Of a DNA stretch of 64,000 bases, positions 28,775 through 41,387 are shown piece by piece. This DNA is from Triplophysa rosa. Taxonomy: Eukaryota; Chordata; Actinopteri; Cypriniformes; Nemacheilidae. Made by a program: the position numbers and the translations under genes. The stretch lies in contig NC_079898.1 in NCBI RefSeq assembly GCF_024868665.1, forward strand, positions 25,618,685-25,682,684. Reading direction: 5' to 3'. Every line of letters starts with the position of its first letter. Position 1 is the first letter of the stretch. Under the pieces are notes generated by a model. That model was given only the letters and a program-made list of their open reading frames with translations. It did no database searches and was not told the origin of the DNA.

Positions 28775-28842
28775 TTAAACATGTAGATGGCAGCGCTTGA
28801 ATTCTGGTGTTAAAATGGCGGCTGGTTTAAAGAGCTGCATTA

Positions 28843-28856
28843 CCGCCCCCTGCTGG
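28843..28856 (-). promoter_or_regulatory. CTCF consensus match
   Basis: The minus strand reads CCAGCAGGGGGCGG, 14 of 14 positions. It forms a same-direction pair with 28761. Confidence 0.45.
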
Positions 28857-29369
28857 ACTAGTGATGCTAATGCTTCTCTCTTAAATTGCCTTGTTTAGAC
28901 AGATGAAAAACACTCTCTGTCGTTATTTCTGAGGAAATCAAAATCATTCTGTCCAGCTCTATGATGAGTTTGTCTTGCAAACAATGTAATCATTTGTCCT
29001 CTCTTTCTGTTATTTAAGTGTGAAAAATAAAAATAGTCTTGCGAAGGTGGCAGTGAATATTATTGGTGTAGATCAGACCGGTCTTCTCTGTAAATTTATT
29101 TTAAGAAGGTTCAGATTATTCTCTGCATTACCACCTGAATTTCAAGTTTTGCTGTTTGGCCGTCATTATAGAAAACCAGCATGACAGAAGGAACTAAAGC
29201 TCAGATTTATATCATATAAATACATAATATAAATGATTGTTTATAATTTTGAATTGAATTCAATCTTATAAGTATGACATGGATGTGGTTTAGATGTCAG
29301 TCCAGCTGTAAGTGTCTTAATGTGGACAGCAGGGGGCACTCACACTGCATTCTGTAATGAAGATGACAA

Positions 29370-29370
<1 letters not shown>

Positions 29371-29468
<98 letters not shown>
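29371..29468. repeat. (CA)n microsatellite abutting a gap
   Basis: An uninterrupted CA dinucleotide run of about 97 bases ends at the N run, so its real length is unknown. Open frames through it are artefacts. Confidence 0.95.
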
Positions 29469-29591
29469 NNNNNNNNNNNNNNNNNNNNNNNNNNNNNNNN
29501 NNNNNNNNNNNNNNNNNNNNNNNNNNNNNNNNNNNNNNNNNNNNNNNNNNNNNNNNNNNNNNNNNNNNNNNNNNNNNNNNNNNNNNNNNNN
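29469..29591. other. Assembly gap (123 N)
   Basis: A run of unknown bases between a CA microsatellite and the start of the second copy of the segmental duplication. The join across it is not proven by the sequence. Confidence 0.99.
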
Positions 29592-31699
29592 ATACTGCTG
29601 CAGTTTGGATGTAAGGCAGGTCGGCCTGTGGAACTCTGTGAGAATGATGAAGCTGATGATGAAACTGGGAAAACTACTAACAAAATCTTCCTCGCCTAAT
29701 TTGCATTCTTGACTCTTGACTTCATTTATCATCCAGTTTGATGCACAACTAAACAGAAAGGATGACTTTCCCATCCCACCTCACCGTGCAGGAGACAGAG
29801 ACAGCCTTGTTCAGATGTTCTGGTGCTGAGAACATTCCTCAATGTATGACTGTCTGGACTTGAACAGGGCATGAACCAGCTTGTCTTTTAAATAGAGACA
29901 GTTTGTTACCTATAAGGACTTCAACATTTCAGTGGAAGTGACTGCTGATATGTCGAGTTCACTTAAACTAATGCCAAGTTGTTTCCGGATCCCTAAGATT
30001 CTCAGCTGGTGTGTGTCTGTGCTCCACCTAATACATTCACATACACACATGTATACTGTATATATGAAGGAAATATTTACATGTATTTATTTATATTTAC
30101 CAATGATTGAAATTATATACAAATGTTTATTAATTTTCATTATTTTAATTTTTCTTAAATTTATGCATGTATGTGTATGTGTTTGTAAATACAAAATTAT
30201 TACGAAAAATACACAGACATATATTATGTAAACACAAACTTTTACTGTGGATGCGATTAATCATGATTAAATATTAAAGGCGGGGTAACCCATTTCTGAA
30301 TGACACTTTAGAAAACTGAGACGAGCCGAGTACCAAAACTAACAGATGTTTGTGTTCATTCACTGAGGAGATTGTGTAGTGGTGCTCAAAGTACACACTT
30401 TATTTAACACAAATGTCACAATAGAGTACCTCAGAGATGACATATTTTTGTTGGCCAACCCGGAAGTAGCGCTGCGCTGGTTCCCTCGATCTAAAGCCTG
30501 TGCAGTTTTCTCATAGACTTTTGGAAGATCACACAAAATAAGCTCTGATTAACAAAGGTTTATGATGCTCACAGGTTTTGTCTATCACGATCATCTTTAC
30601 AGATTAACACAATGGGGCGGTTTCCTACACAGGGATTAGTTTAAACCAGGACTAGGCCTTAGTTAAATTAGTATATTTAAGTCGTTTTAAAAGAACATAC
30701 CTTATAAAAAACATTACTGGTGTGCATCTAAGACAAAACAAACGCACTAAAATATTTTAAGATATGTCAGTGTGAGTTGTTTTCGATCAAGACACCTCTA
30801 ACATTTGAGTTAGTCTGGGACTAGTTTTAAACCCTGTCTGGGAAACCACCCCATAATTTGATATTTTTGAAGCCTAAACACAATCGGCAGAAGTAAAAAG
30901 CTAACACGAGGCTATAAACAGATTCATCAACGTCACCACCTGCAAGCCTCCGACAACACTTTCAAACTTGATTAAACACGTGTTGTCTGGTAAGTAATTA
31001 CTGCGTGAATGAATCCCAAACAACGATTTTAGACATTTGTGCCCGTGGTGCATCATTTGTGAGATTTGTATGACGTCCTCTCGCTAAAGGATGTGGTCGC
31101 TTTTAGCAACTTGTTAGCAAGCGCCACTTTTAAGACACAAAAGTGTTTAATAACAAACTTCAGTTCAGTTGATGTAAAATGGTTACAAAGTAATTGCATA
31201 AAATTGTAAATCCAAATGTATGTGATATGACCTGCGAGACAGGACGGTGAAGAGAGAAAGTTTAGAAGAAGAAGAGTCAGAGGAGAAGAGCCCAGACCAG
31301 AGCTTCTCTTACATTTCCTTTTCATCCTTTCCTTGACCATGTGACTAAACTTAACATGACACATTCAAACTGACCAATCAGAAGACCACCTTTAACCCAC
31401 CTGTACTGGACCCCCAATACACAAACATGTCTAGAGTCTATAGGGGTTGATCTCAGCCCCCTGTGATCTTTAGAAGGGCAAATGGTGCCTTTGGGGAAGA
31501 AAGAGGGGGTTGTGATTTTTATTGTTAAAAATATTGTTAATATTCATAAGGGCTTTTATTGAGATATCAGCAGATCACGCAACGTGTGTGCTTTTCTGAA
31601 AATATAACTTTTTCTTGCTGTAGTTGAGATAACACAGAGCAAACAACACATTCTGTTTGAGAGATTGTGATGAATCAAAATTCTGTTTTATTGTTGCAG

Positions 31700-31950
31700 A
31701 TCCGTCCACTGAATTATTCTCCTGCTGTTGTGGTTTTACTGATGCTGTGATCCGATTGGTCGTCTCTGCTCTTGTGGGCGTGGCTACGGTTGCTGTTCTG
31801 GTTTATGACCTCAGATCCACACAGAATCGGCGCCAGACCACGACTAACAAGGGGGCAAGTGGCTCCACGTGGGAGGGCACACAATCAGCATCATTAATAC
31901 AAAAAAGTCAAAACTACCACATTTACCACATTTCAAGTGAACAAGAATAA
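31700..31950 (+). pseudogene. Membrane exon with TE-derived tail, copy 2
   Basis: Counterpart of 11569-11819 with the same acceptor, the same hydrophobic segment, the same inserted DNA after gatcca, and a stop at the same place. The frame appears unchanged between the copies. Confidence 0.7.
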
Positions 31951-32721
31951 CACAAATTAAACAATATTAGCACACACAGTCACAACAAAAACAACAGGTT
32001 GACAATTCTAACCTATGCTGTGATATAATGCTCCTTCGCACCAAGGCTTGCTAAAAGTAATGAAACACACGTACCTTTTAAAAAAGCTGAAGGCGCCGCG
32101 TGCGAACATTAAACCTCCTTAAAACGGTGTCCTTCCATTCGGTTGTACATTTTCCTTTTCCAAAGCTGAACTAACTGAGCCTTCCGTTTGTGAAGCATTG
32201 AGCGTCTGTAACTAATTGCTAGCGGCTTCCCTCCACACGTATACATACATTAATACGCTGCGTAATGACGCATCGTCACAACAACCGGACTAGATTCATC
32301 TTCTTTACAAAGTAAACACATAGGCTAGGCTACCATTTACATTTCCACTTTGTTTAAAATTCTTTAAACGTTTAAAACTTTTTTATTATATATTTTCAGT
32401 ATGTATTACATGAATTTAAAACTGTGTCAAGTGGGGGGGGCACAACAACCCTGTGGGGGGGCATGCCCCGCGAGTGCCCCCCTTGGCGCTGGCCATGGAT
32501 CCAGATGAGATGAACAGAAGAGATCAGATAATCAGTGACATGACGGATGAATCTGTAATTCTGTTATCAGGATGAGAGCAGGAGATGAAGTCACAGCAGT
32601 TTACAGTCAGTCTTCATTGTGCTGAACATGAAAATAAATCATTCAAAACACAACCACACAAAACCTCTTCAGTTACAACAGTCATGACAAGAACGCTTTT
32701 GAACTGGCTGTTATATATTCT

Positions 32722-33619
32722 TTTCAATTTCAAGGTACTTTATTGGCATGATTGCGTGTTCTTACAATATTGCCAAAGCATTGAACACATAACAAAAGAC
32801 ATACATTAAGTACAAACATTACAGTAAAATATAGAATGAGGTGCTGAGTAAGGGATAAATATAGAATGAAATATAAAATAATGTATAAGTGAGTAAACAA
32901 ATGAAATATGTCAAATAAAATATCTATATCAAATGTAGACTTCAGGCAGAAACATGAGAATAGAATAAGAGTAAACGGTGTAGATGTGCATTGATTGTAA
33001 GAGATGAAGGCAGTAGTTTGTGCAGCTGATAGATGAATGTGTGTCTCAACACCTAACAAACTCTGGCATGACCTTTGACTTTTTGTGAAAGTGTTTCTCT
33101 CTCACATCTTTAATTTGATCACAATGAAGGAGAAAGTGTGTCTCAGTCTCCACCTCACCAGTGTCACAGTGTGCACAGTTTGTCTGTGTCTGCCTCTCTC
33201 TACGGCCAGACTGTGATCACTGAGTCTGTATTTGCTCAGGTTTTGACTTTCTTTGATCATTTGGTTTATTCTGATTTGGTTCTGTTCGGTTGTGCCAATC
33301 GGACGTTTCAGAGGCAGCTGGCAGAAGGGACTGGCTTTAGGTCTCAGCTCTTGGGTTTTAAGTGCTTCATATTGAAGTGTGTTAGGAGGACTTGAGTTAA
33401 GGTGTGTCCAGAATTTGAGGGAATGTTTTTGGATGTGTATTATCTGCGAGTATCTGCCTAATTCAGCCCTGCATGCATTATTTGGTGTTCTTCTCTGAAC
33501 TCTTCAAATGTTTTTACAGAATTCAGCATGCAGGGATTCTATGGGGTGTTTATCTCATTTGGAGTAATCTGTCAGACACTGTGGAGCCCAAACCTCACAG
33601 CCATATAGAGCTATAGGCA
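32722..33619 (-). mobile_element. 5'-truncated LINE (I/Nimb-like), copy 2
   Basis: Counterpart of 12591-13488 with the same truncation point. A short cluster of differences near 33418-33440 separates it from copy 1. Confidence 0.7.
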
Positions 33620-33725
33620 TTATACACTAATGGATGAACGTGAGAGGAAACACAAACTTTAAACATCACAAACACTGCAACGCTCTTCTTCTGTGTCGGT
33701 TAGTGAAGGCGCGTCAGTGGCACTT

Positions 33726-33739
33726 CCGCCACCTGCTGG
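33726..33739 (-). promoter_or_regulatory. CTCF consensus match, copy 2
   Basis: Same perfect 14-base match as at 13595-13608. Confidence 0.4.
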
Positions 33740-33988
33740 ATTGAATGAGAAGCAAACACAAGAACGCACTAAGCATAATCTTAATCTTTAAAAAAAAACA
33801 TGAATTATACGAAATCATTTTTCAGTAGTAATAACCAAAATAAAAATAATTTTATGCTTATCGCTTTGTTTAAAATGGTTTGCTATATGTTTAATGTAAA
33901 TACAACAACACAGTAATTCAGTGCTTGAAACATGAGTGAACTAAATTCTCTTAAATTAACTTCAATAACTGTTTCCTTTGTGTTTCAG

Positions 33989-34066
33989 TGTGTTTGGTAC
34001 TGAATCTGAAACTGTGTCAGAGACTGAAGGAGATTATGTGAGTCTTACTGAAACAGAGAAAAAATA
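33989..34066 (+). pseudogene. Degenerate Ig V exon start, copy 2
   Basis: Counterpart of 13858-13935 with the same internal deletion and stop. Confidence 0.6.
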
Positions 34067-34447
34067 AAATATAATAAAACACCAGTAAAGACACTTTTTT
34101 CTATTAAGTGCAATAGAGTAAGTTAGTTACAGTTAAGGGCTTTCTGAAGTTTTTTTATATCTTTGCCCTTGTAAACTAACGGTACTGTTATATGCTCTCC
34201 TGCCAAATGAATAAATGTCATGTAAATATCTGTTCTGAGAGTCTGAATTCACATTTACAATTTTACTGTTCAAAGAACAGGTTTTCTTAAGCAAAAAATT
34301 TAATAGCAAATAACAGAAAACAGCATTATAAAAACGTAATAATTTGAATACTGTAACAGCTCTCAGTTGTCCAGCATCACAGGTCTGCATTTACAATAAA
34401 ACCGGTTTTACTGAGATCTCAGTTCAACTGTAAGTGGTTTAATTTGA

Positions 34448-34495
34448 ACAGCAGGGGGCGCTCACGCTGCATTCTGTAATGATGTCAGTATAAAA
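34448..34495 (+). promoter_or_regulatory. Probable core promoter, copy 2
   Basis: Same CTCF-like string (34448-34461) and TATAAAA (34489-34495) as at 14317-14364, 235 bases before the ATG at 34730. A near-consensus site in the opposite orientation lies at 37591-37604. Confidence 0.5.
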
Positions 34496-34729
34496 CACAC
34501 TGGCCCTCACATGCGGACATTAACCCTTACAGGATGTTTCATCAAAAGACGAAAAACGTCCCATTGTCCTCTTTCAGGTTTTATTGTAGCTTCTGTTATA
34601 TGTAGTGTGTGTATGATTGTGTTCTTCACTGAACCACCACAGACCAACACTTCCCTCTTCAGCTCATCTGTTCATTCAAGCAGATTCATAAAACCTTTCT
34701 GTTCTGTATTGTGGAAACTGCTGGAGAAA

Positions 34730-36127
34730 ATGTTTGCAGTGATGTTGTTGTGCTCGTGCTCGTGGAGTCTGGGTGAGTCATGTGTGTTTTATAACTTCAC
34801 TTCTTTCGGTTTCAGTAAAACTTGAAATGAGTGCATTGATTTTACACGTGATGGCATGATGTTCACTTGCTGTAACTGTACTTAGAGAATAAGAGATTTT
34901 AGTCTCATTTGTGTCATTTCAGATGTAGCTGTACTCACACACACAGAGTGAACTGACTTGACATGAATGATCTTTGATAGCTGTTGTTGTTTGTGTTTCA
35001 GGTGTGTTTGCTACTGAATCTGTGTCAGTGACTGAAGGAGATTCTGTGTCTCTGTCTGTGAGTCTGACTTTAGAACAGAGAGGAAATAAAATCATGTGGA
35101 GATTTGGACCCACAGAAGTTATCATAGCTGAAATGAATGTGAAGAATAATACTAAACAGTGTTATGATGATAGAGCTGATGGGAGATTCAGAGACAGACT
35201 GAAGCTGGATGTTCAGAGCGTATCTCTCATCATCACAGACATCAGAATCACACACTCTGGACTTTATAACATCACCATCAGCAGACAAGAGATGCCACTC
35301 AAGAGATTCAACATCACTGTCTATCGTCAGTACTGAATTTACTCTGTTACTTCACCTTTGAACTAAACAATTTCATATTTTTCAGAATGTTATGAAATGA
35401 TGATCCTTTGATTTAACATTGTTATGACAGATTCACCTCTTTCCTTTAATGCTTTCTTCCCAATATAAATCATTTTATAGTTATAAATAGTTAAAAATAT
35501 GAAATGGCAAGTACAGCAATCCTCAGACATTTATTATTTTGCATTTTCAGCTCGTCTGCCTGTTCCTGTCATCTCCAGAGTCTCTTCACAATGTTCTTCA
35601 TCATCATGTTGTTGTGTGTTGTGTTCAGTGATGAATGTGTCACATGTGAGTGTCTCCTGGTACAAAGGAAAGAGTTTCTTGTCCAGCATCAGTGTGTCTG
35701 AACACAGAGACATCATCAGCATCTCGCTTCATCTGGAGTGTCTGGATGATTCTTACACATGTGTGCTGAACAATTCCATCACAAACCAGACTCAACATCT
35801 CAACACTGATGTCTGTCACAAGTGTTCAGGTACATCAGCTGTTTATTCTCTGATCCACACAAATGAACTTTTTCATGATTGTAGTTGAGTAAACACAGAG
35901 TGAATAACACATTCTGTTTGAGAGATTGTGATGAATCATAATTCTGTTTTGTTGTTACAGCTCCTTCCGCAGAATTTTACTGCTGTTGTGGTTTTACTGA
36001 AGTTGTGATCCGATTGGTCGTCTCTGCTCTGGTGGGCGTGGCTGCTGTTGCTGTTCTGGTTTATGATATTAGATCCAGAAGAGATGAACAGAAGAAGAGA
36101 TCAGACACTCAGTTAAATGACAAATGA
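34730..36127 (+). CDS. CD2/SLAM-like receptor (V + C2 + membrane segment), complete paralogue
   Basis: Exons 34730-34772, 35002-35325, 35551-35829, 35961-36127, total 813 nt and 270 residues, all phase 1. The leader exon is identical to that of 14599-15993. The V domain is 4 residues shorter, loses the 'DED' run near '[10 protein letters not shown]', and differs at many exposed positions ('[19 protein letters not shown]', '[11 protein letters not shown]'). The C2 domain is 4 residues longer, with a Ser/Cys-rich start ('[13 protein letters not shown]') and conserved '[11 protein letters not shown]'. The membrane exon begins '[12 protein letters not shown]' and ends in the same short basic tail. 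The exon 2 donor is C|gtcagt, weaker than in the paralogue. AATAAA lies at 36452. Expected at the cell surface; its ligand is unknown. Confidence 0.85.
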
Positions 36128-37323
36128 ATGTGTAATTCTGTCATCAGGATGATGAGGAGATGAAGTGACAGCAGTTTACAGTCAGTCTTCATTGTGCTGA
36201 ACATGAAAATAAATCATTCAAAACACAACCACACAAAACCTCTTCAGTTACATGCTTATCTGTTTATATCTGTATATCTCAAGTATATATTTGCTTCTGC
36301 TTTAATATTGTGGTTTGAATTTGCTTTTACTTATCTGTCTTTATACATTTTCACTGTTCAAAGTCATTTCTGTATTAATTCAAACACAGTACTGCATTGC
36401 CTTTATTGTTTTTTTCTTTATTGTTGATTTGTAAACATGGATTATTTTATTAATAAATGCTATTTTGCAACCAAATATTAAAAAAAAACCTTTCACTAGA
36501 TTATTGAACATTTGTTTAATTGATGAATTTATTAACAACAGCAGCACAGCATATATTTATAAAGCTCTAGGTGTGTTTTAGTATTTTAGTTTACGATGGA
36601 GTTACAACAATGTTGAAAACACCGATTTACATCCCATAATACTCATGGCACTCGCTGTTTCATATCTATGGTCAGAGACATTTCATGAGCTGTTCTACTT
36701 ACTCAATGTCCATTCATTCACATGCACTATTGTTCATAATAAAAACAAAAATGAATTATTCTTTCTATCAAATGCACAACTAAAATGAATTATAATCCAG
36801 TCAAGTGTTTAAAAGAATCAACAGAGAAGAGTAGCAGAGAGGAAGAAAGAGGAACTACATCATTATTCTATATAAATGTGTTCAGCATCTCTCCGCTGAA
36901 GAAAAACTGTCTCAACAAAAGCAGAAGTAGAACTCAAAGTGACAAACATTGACAGATCTTGTTTACTGATATATTAATGTGTGTAAAAGCCGAGACACAG
37001 CACTTTAATATTGCAGAATGAGAAACTTGATATATGATTGTGTTTTTCACTAAAATATATGATTGGAGTCTGAATATCCGCTTAAATGTGTCATGACAAG
37101 AACGGGTTTGAACACAGTGGCTGTTATGTGTGTATAATAAAGACAGAGCAGTGTGCTCTTCATACAGAAGATGTTTGTGCTGGTTGAGACAGGCCTGTTT
37201 TTTGTTGAACTTTAACACTGTACACCACAACAGACATAGTCAAAATAGATGAAGTACATGTGAGATGTCACTTCCTTCATGTTCATCTCCGTTTCTGTTA
37301 ATGCCTGATAATGTGTAAACAAT

Positions 37324-37560
37324 AGGGTTGCACGGTGTACCGGTGCTACGGCAGCATCGCGATGCTAAAGCTACAAAATACCCGCGATGCCTCTCTATTT
37401 TTGAAACGGTAGTACCGTAGTACCGTAGTTAATGTTGCATATGCGCATTAATATGAACACTTACATCTGCCTTTTTGCGGTGTTTATCTCCAAAATGAAT
37501 GTGTGTTTTGAATGTCTCGGACGAGTTAATGGTTCAAATTGGCGATTTGAACGAGTTGGT
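37324..37560. mobile_element. hAT-like terminal fragment
   Basis: The start 'tagggttgcacggtgtacc', followed by 'ggtagtaccgtagtaccgta', is of the type seen at ends of fish hAT-derived repeats. No matching second end was located. Non-coding. Confidence 0.35.
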
Positions 37561-37590
37561 TAAATGATTCACTAACTCAGTGGAAAATTA

Positions 37591-37604
37591 ACGCCACCTA
37601 CTGG
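37591..37604 (-). promoter_or_regulatory. Near-consensus CTCF match, convergent with 34448
   Basis: The minus strand reads CCAGTAGGTGGCGT, 13 of 14 positions. With 34448 it brackets the second receptor gene in convergent orientation. Confidence 0.3.
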
Positions 37605-37990
37605 CCGTCTTAGTTCTGCATTTAAAGTAAGCCTAATATTTCCCTTTATAAAGACTGCTGTATCAATTCAATTTGTCCAACATTTGAATTAGTTCCTACG
37701 TGAAAAATGATCTAGTGCACTTTAGTATTTGCTACAGTAAATTACTAAAACTCATAGATACTAGTGTTTTGAGTCTTATCATAGTAAATATTTAAGTATA
37801 CTACAATTTATAAAGCGGTCAGTTCTGGTCCTTGATTCTGATTGGCTGAGCGGAGTTCTAAGCCGTCATAAAATACCTCAATATATAACGGCTGACCGCA
37901 CCACATAGCCTAAATATCATTTTATTTACTTTATTTTATGAAACCTTGCTAAGCATATGGAATAACCGTTTTATAAAAGCAATAAGCCCC

Positions 37991-38090
37991 NNNNNNNNNN
38001 NNNNNNNNNNNNNNNNNNNNNNNNNNNNNNNNNNNNNNNNNNNNNNNNNNNNNNNNNNNNNNNNNNNNNNNNNNNNNNNNNNNNNNNNNN
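37991..38090. other. Assembly gap (100 N)
   Basis: Exactly 100 N, the usual placeholder for a gap of unknown size. It separates the Ig cluster from the mobile element region and probably hides one end of the hAT element. Confidence 0.99.
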
Positions 38091-41000
38091 AACCCCACCA
38101 CCACCCGTCCTTGTTGGAGGACGCTGAACAGGCAGAATAAAAACAAATAATACTTCAAAGAACTGTTCTTCTTCTGAAAGAACTTCTTTCTAATGCACAG
38201 AATTCCAAGAACTAAACTTTATCAACCCCTGACTGGGAGATCTGGCAGAACAAAAGTTGTATTCTACATAATACTAAAAGATACAGCCCTGCTATTGTCA
38301 ACTGTCTGCCAAAAAACAGACACGGAGGTTTTTTTTAATGTTTTATGTTTTTTTATTTTTTATGTTTTTTTAATGTTTTTAATTAAAAATATATATTTTA
38401 ACCATAACTTAACCATATTTCACTTGGAAGAAGATATCTTCTGCCAACATACTCTCAGTTAAATTTCTCCATGTTGTATTTTGTGAACACAAGCTCCTCG
38501 GCATGTAAGGGGAGCAGTCTTGAGCGATGTGGGGACACAATATCTCCTGCTGTGCTAAAGATTCTCTCAGAGGAGACACTTGTTGGGGGGCAGGTGAGAT
38601 ATTTCATTGCCACGTGAGCCAGGGCTGGCTGTGGCTGCATCATTTTTGACCAGAAGGTCACTGCAGGATCTGAGGTCAGTGATTCAGTGCTGTCCTCAGC
38701 TAAGTAGCTCTCAACTATCTTGCGGGAGGTCATAGCACCAGATGAGGCAGATTTGGCTTTTGGTTTAGCAAGATTGTACATTGCCCCCCAAAAGAGGCTT
38801 TTTTGCCCACTGGTCTCAATCTCAACTGAGGATGAACTGGCAGCTTCAGGTACCCCAGAAACATCATCCGCTTGGAGTTCTGCATCCACCTCTGCAGCCA
38901 CATCTGCCTTGAGCCTGTCAAACTCTGATGTACTAAGTAGTGACATGGGCAAGCTCTTAAATCGGGGATCCAGTAGGGTGGCTTTAAAGTAATGACCTGA
39001 GGAGTCATCAAAGACAGCCTGGAAGCGCTGAGCCAACTGAGACTGCAATGTGGTCACCATTTTAAGTTTCTCTGGAAGAGCCTGTACATCCGCATCCACC
39101 TTTAAGTTTGTTAATGCAGTCTTGAGAGCCTGCACACAAGGGATAACAGAAGACAGAGAAGCCACATCCTCACACACAGTGCGTGTTGCCTCCTCAAATG
39201 GTTGTAGTATTTTCACAATGGCTTGCACTAGTTCCCATTGATGGTGTGACATTACACCTCCCAGATCCATCTCTGCACTCATGGTAGTCAGTGGCCGTCT
39301 CTGCTCCAACAGCTGCTGGAGCATGTGGAAGGAGGAATTCCACCTGGTTGACACATCATGCACCAAAGTGTTCTTGGGAAGGCCAAGCTCTTCCTGGATT
39401 TTGTGAAGTTTGTTCACAGCTTTGTTTGATCTGTGTACAAACCCAGTGATCTTGCGAGCAATCAATATCACATTGGTCACTCCCCGGCACTCTTTTAGAG
39501 CAGCTGTTACCACTAGGTGTAAGGTGTGAGCCATACACCTAATGTGCACATAGTTACCATCAGCCATTGCCTTAACCATGTTAGTGGCATTATCTGTGAC
39601 AAAATACTCAACAGAAAATTTCGCTCCAACATCATCTTGCCATTGTTTCACAACGGCCTGGAGGTGATGTAGAATGTTGGCTGCTGTGTGATCTTCACTA
39701 AGAACCTCCATCTTGAGAAGTGCTGTCACACGTTTATGTTCATCTATTCCTTGTGGACTCTGTTTGCATTCTATCCAGTGGCCAGTGAGAGAAAGATATG
39801 CATTTGTGGAAAATTTGCTCGTCCAGATGTCAGACGTGCAGTGCACAAATTTCCCTTCAATTTTTGAGAGAGCTTCTTTTACTTTTGTTTTCGCATCTTG
39901 GTAAAGTTGTGGTATAACTGTGCGAGAGAAATGCCAACGAGATGGTAGTTGGTATCGAGGTGCAACCACATTGAGAAGCTTGCGAAAACCTTTATTCTCC
40001 ACTACTGAGTATGGCATCAGGTCAAGGCAAATCATTTCTCCCACTGTGTTTGTTATTTGCTTTGCAGTGGGGTGGTTGGGTGGATAAGCCTGTTTTGCAT
40101 TAAATGCAGCTAATATAGGTGATTGAAACTGACTTGCAGGGGCAGAACATGGCTGTGATGATGCTTTGGTGCTTGTGGAGGGTTTGGCAGAACATGGCTG
40201 TGATGATGAATTGGTGCTGGTGGGGGGATTGGTGCTTGTGGGGGGGTTGGCAGACAGTACCAGTAGAGGATGCTTTAAGTGCATGTGATTATGCATAGCA
40301 GATGTTGACAGATGTTTGATATCTCTGCCTCTGCTGATTTGACTTTTGCACACATTACATATCACTTTGGTTTTATCTGCAGCACTGACTGCAAAATGCT
40401 TCCACACAGAACTTGAGCAAGTTTGTTTGGCTGGTGGAGGACCAAGAGATGGCTCAGCAGCAGCCACACTCTTTTCTATTTGGTTGCCCAAATCCATATG
40501 AGGAGTTTCAACTAAGTTAATGAGTGACAGGAAGCTATACTAAGGTTAACTAGCCTATAGCCTACATCTTGCTAGTAACTTAAACGTACCATATAACTCC
40601 CACAAGTGCATACAATTCAACACAACTACACAAGCATTGTTTTAACCTTTTTAACCGAACGTTAACGTTACTCTGTCAACAGCCTATTGTCTAAATTACC
40701 GAGCTAACAGAGCTACGTAAACAGAGCGAACATGAGAGCACCCGACTGCAGACGTCAATAATGCAGCGTAATGGAATAATCTCCCTATCAAACTCCGCTT
40801 CCCGAAAGTTATAAACTGCCTCCGGAACCCAGTTAAGGTACAAAAATCTATTCAACAAAAATAGTGATGCACGCAGTGAAGTCTTTTTTCGCTCAGCCGA
40901 GCCTTCTCTGTTGCTGTGTGGAGCAGCCTGTGTCAGTCACCTCTTTTACCCCCCATCCCCCCGACTCCTGAATGTCTCTCACTCACTCATGCGGGCATGC

Positions 41001-41146
41001 ACTGCGGTCTCGTGAGAAAACGCAGCTTTTTGATATAAAGTTTTTCTTGTTCCCGAATACAAATATTTTTTTCGAAATAAGTATTAGTAAAAAACACGCT
41101 ATTTGTGCCTTTCCGAATACCGTATTCGGGTTCGGCTCCACCCCTA
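38091..41146 (-). mobile_element. hAT (ZBED-like) DNA transposon
   Basis: The right end reads, on the minus strand, TAGGGGTGGAGCCGAACCCG, a hAT-type terminus, starting at 41146. The transposase lies at 40497-38455. The other terminus is not seen and may lie in the gap at 37991-38090, so the inverted repeat and the 8-bp target duplication (candidate atatgtac after 41146) cannot be confirmed. Confidence 0.65.
38455..40497 (-). CDS. hAT-family transposase, 680 residues, BED finger
   Basis: One uninterrupted frame. Residues about 30-80 form a BED zinc finger (C47, C50, H71, H76). Residues about 85-130 are a Ser/Thr/Pro-rich linker with short repeats ('NPPTSTNPPTSTN'). The catalytic RNase H-like core includes 'CTSDIWTS' and 'YFVTDNATNMVKA', which supply two of the acidic residues expected in hAT transposases. 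The C-terminal dimerisation domain ends 'TSVSSERIFSTAGDIVSPHR' and 'LLPLHAEELVFTKYNM'. The closest known proteins are ZBED1/ZBED4-like. No stop or frameshift is seen, so it could be active or recently so. It might instead be a domesticated ZBED gene, but the hAT-type end nearby favours a transposon. Confidence 0.9.
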   Translation of the reverse strand: MDLGNQIEKSVAAAEPSLGPPPAKQTCSSSVWKHFAVSAADKTKVICNVCKSQISRGRDIKHLSTSAMHNHMHLKHPLLVLSANPPTSTNPPTSTNSSSQPCSAKPSTSTKASSQPCSAPASQFQSPILAAFNAKQAYPPNHPTAKQITNTVGEMICLDLMPYSVVENKGFRKLLNVVAPRYQLPSRWHFSRTVIPQLYQDAKTKVKEALSKIEGKFVHCTSDIWTSKFSTNAYLSLTGHWIECKQSPQGIDEHKRVTALLKMEVLSEDHTAANILHHLQAVVKQWQDDVGAKFSVEYFVTDNATNMVKAMADGNYVHIRCMAHTLHLVVTAALKECRGVTNVILIARKITGFVHRSNKAVNKLHKIQEELGLPKNTLVHDVSTRWNSSFHMLQQLLEQRRPLTTMSAEMDLGGVMSHHQWELVQAIVKILQPFEEATRTVCEDVASLSSVIPCVQALKTALTNLKVDADVQALPEKLKMVTTLQSQLAQRFQAVFDDSSGHYFKATLLDPRFKSLPMSLLSTSEFDRLKADVAAEVDAELQADDVSGVPEAASSSSVEIETSGQKSLFWGAMYNLAKPKAKSASSGAMTSRKIVESYLAEDSTESLTSDPAVTFWSKMMQPQPALAHVAMKYLTCPPTSVSSERIFSTAGDIVSPHRSRLLPLHAEELVFTKYNMEKFN

Positions 41147-41387
41147 ATATGTACCGAGTGGTTGCAATATGCTTGGTCATTTTTAATTATGATGCATTTT
41201 GTTAATTTTAAGCTGTGCTCTTGAGCTGTTATTTTGTGAAAGGTATAAGGTTTCGCTTTCCATAGATTTTTTTATTTTTTTGCCTGATAGTGGGGTCATT
41301 TACTTTGATTTATACTTATTGTTTGATTTTATTTTAGTGTGTAATCAGAGGAGAATCTGTCTAAGTTGAAAAATACATTTTTTTTAA

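Larger units (their letters stand above)
27980..29370. other. Non-coding, remains of an Ig-gene promoter at its right end
   Basis: No gene is seen. Sequence at 29297-29355 matches the promoter flank at 14291-14350 (and 34422-34481), including the CTCF-like string, so a third promoter copy ended here before the CA repeat and gap. Two CTCF consensus matches lie at 28761 and 28843. Confidence 0.55.
29592..37147. repeat. Segmental duplication, copy 2 (partner 9461-17024)
   Basis: Near-identical to copy 1 up to 34922 at constant offset, then a diverged paralogue through the receptor gene to about 37147. It contains the same MITE (30613-30853), the same TE insertion in the membrane exon (31820-32497), the same LINE (32722-33619) and the same pseudo-exon. 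All of these were therefore in place before duplication. Confidence 0.9.

Noticed and set aside
29297..29774. Open frames of Thr-His or Cys-Val repeats on both strands around the gap
   Set aside because: They are read through the CA microsatellite and the N run; there is no real coding signal.
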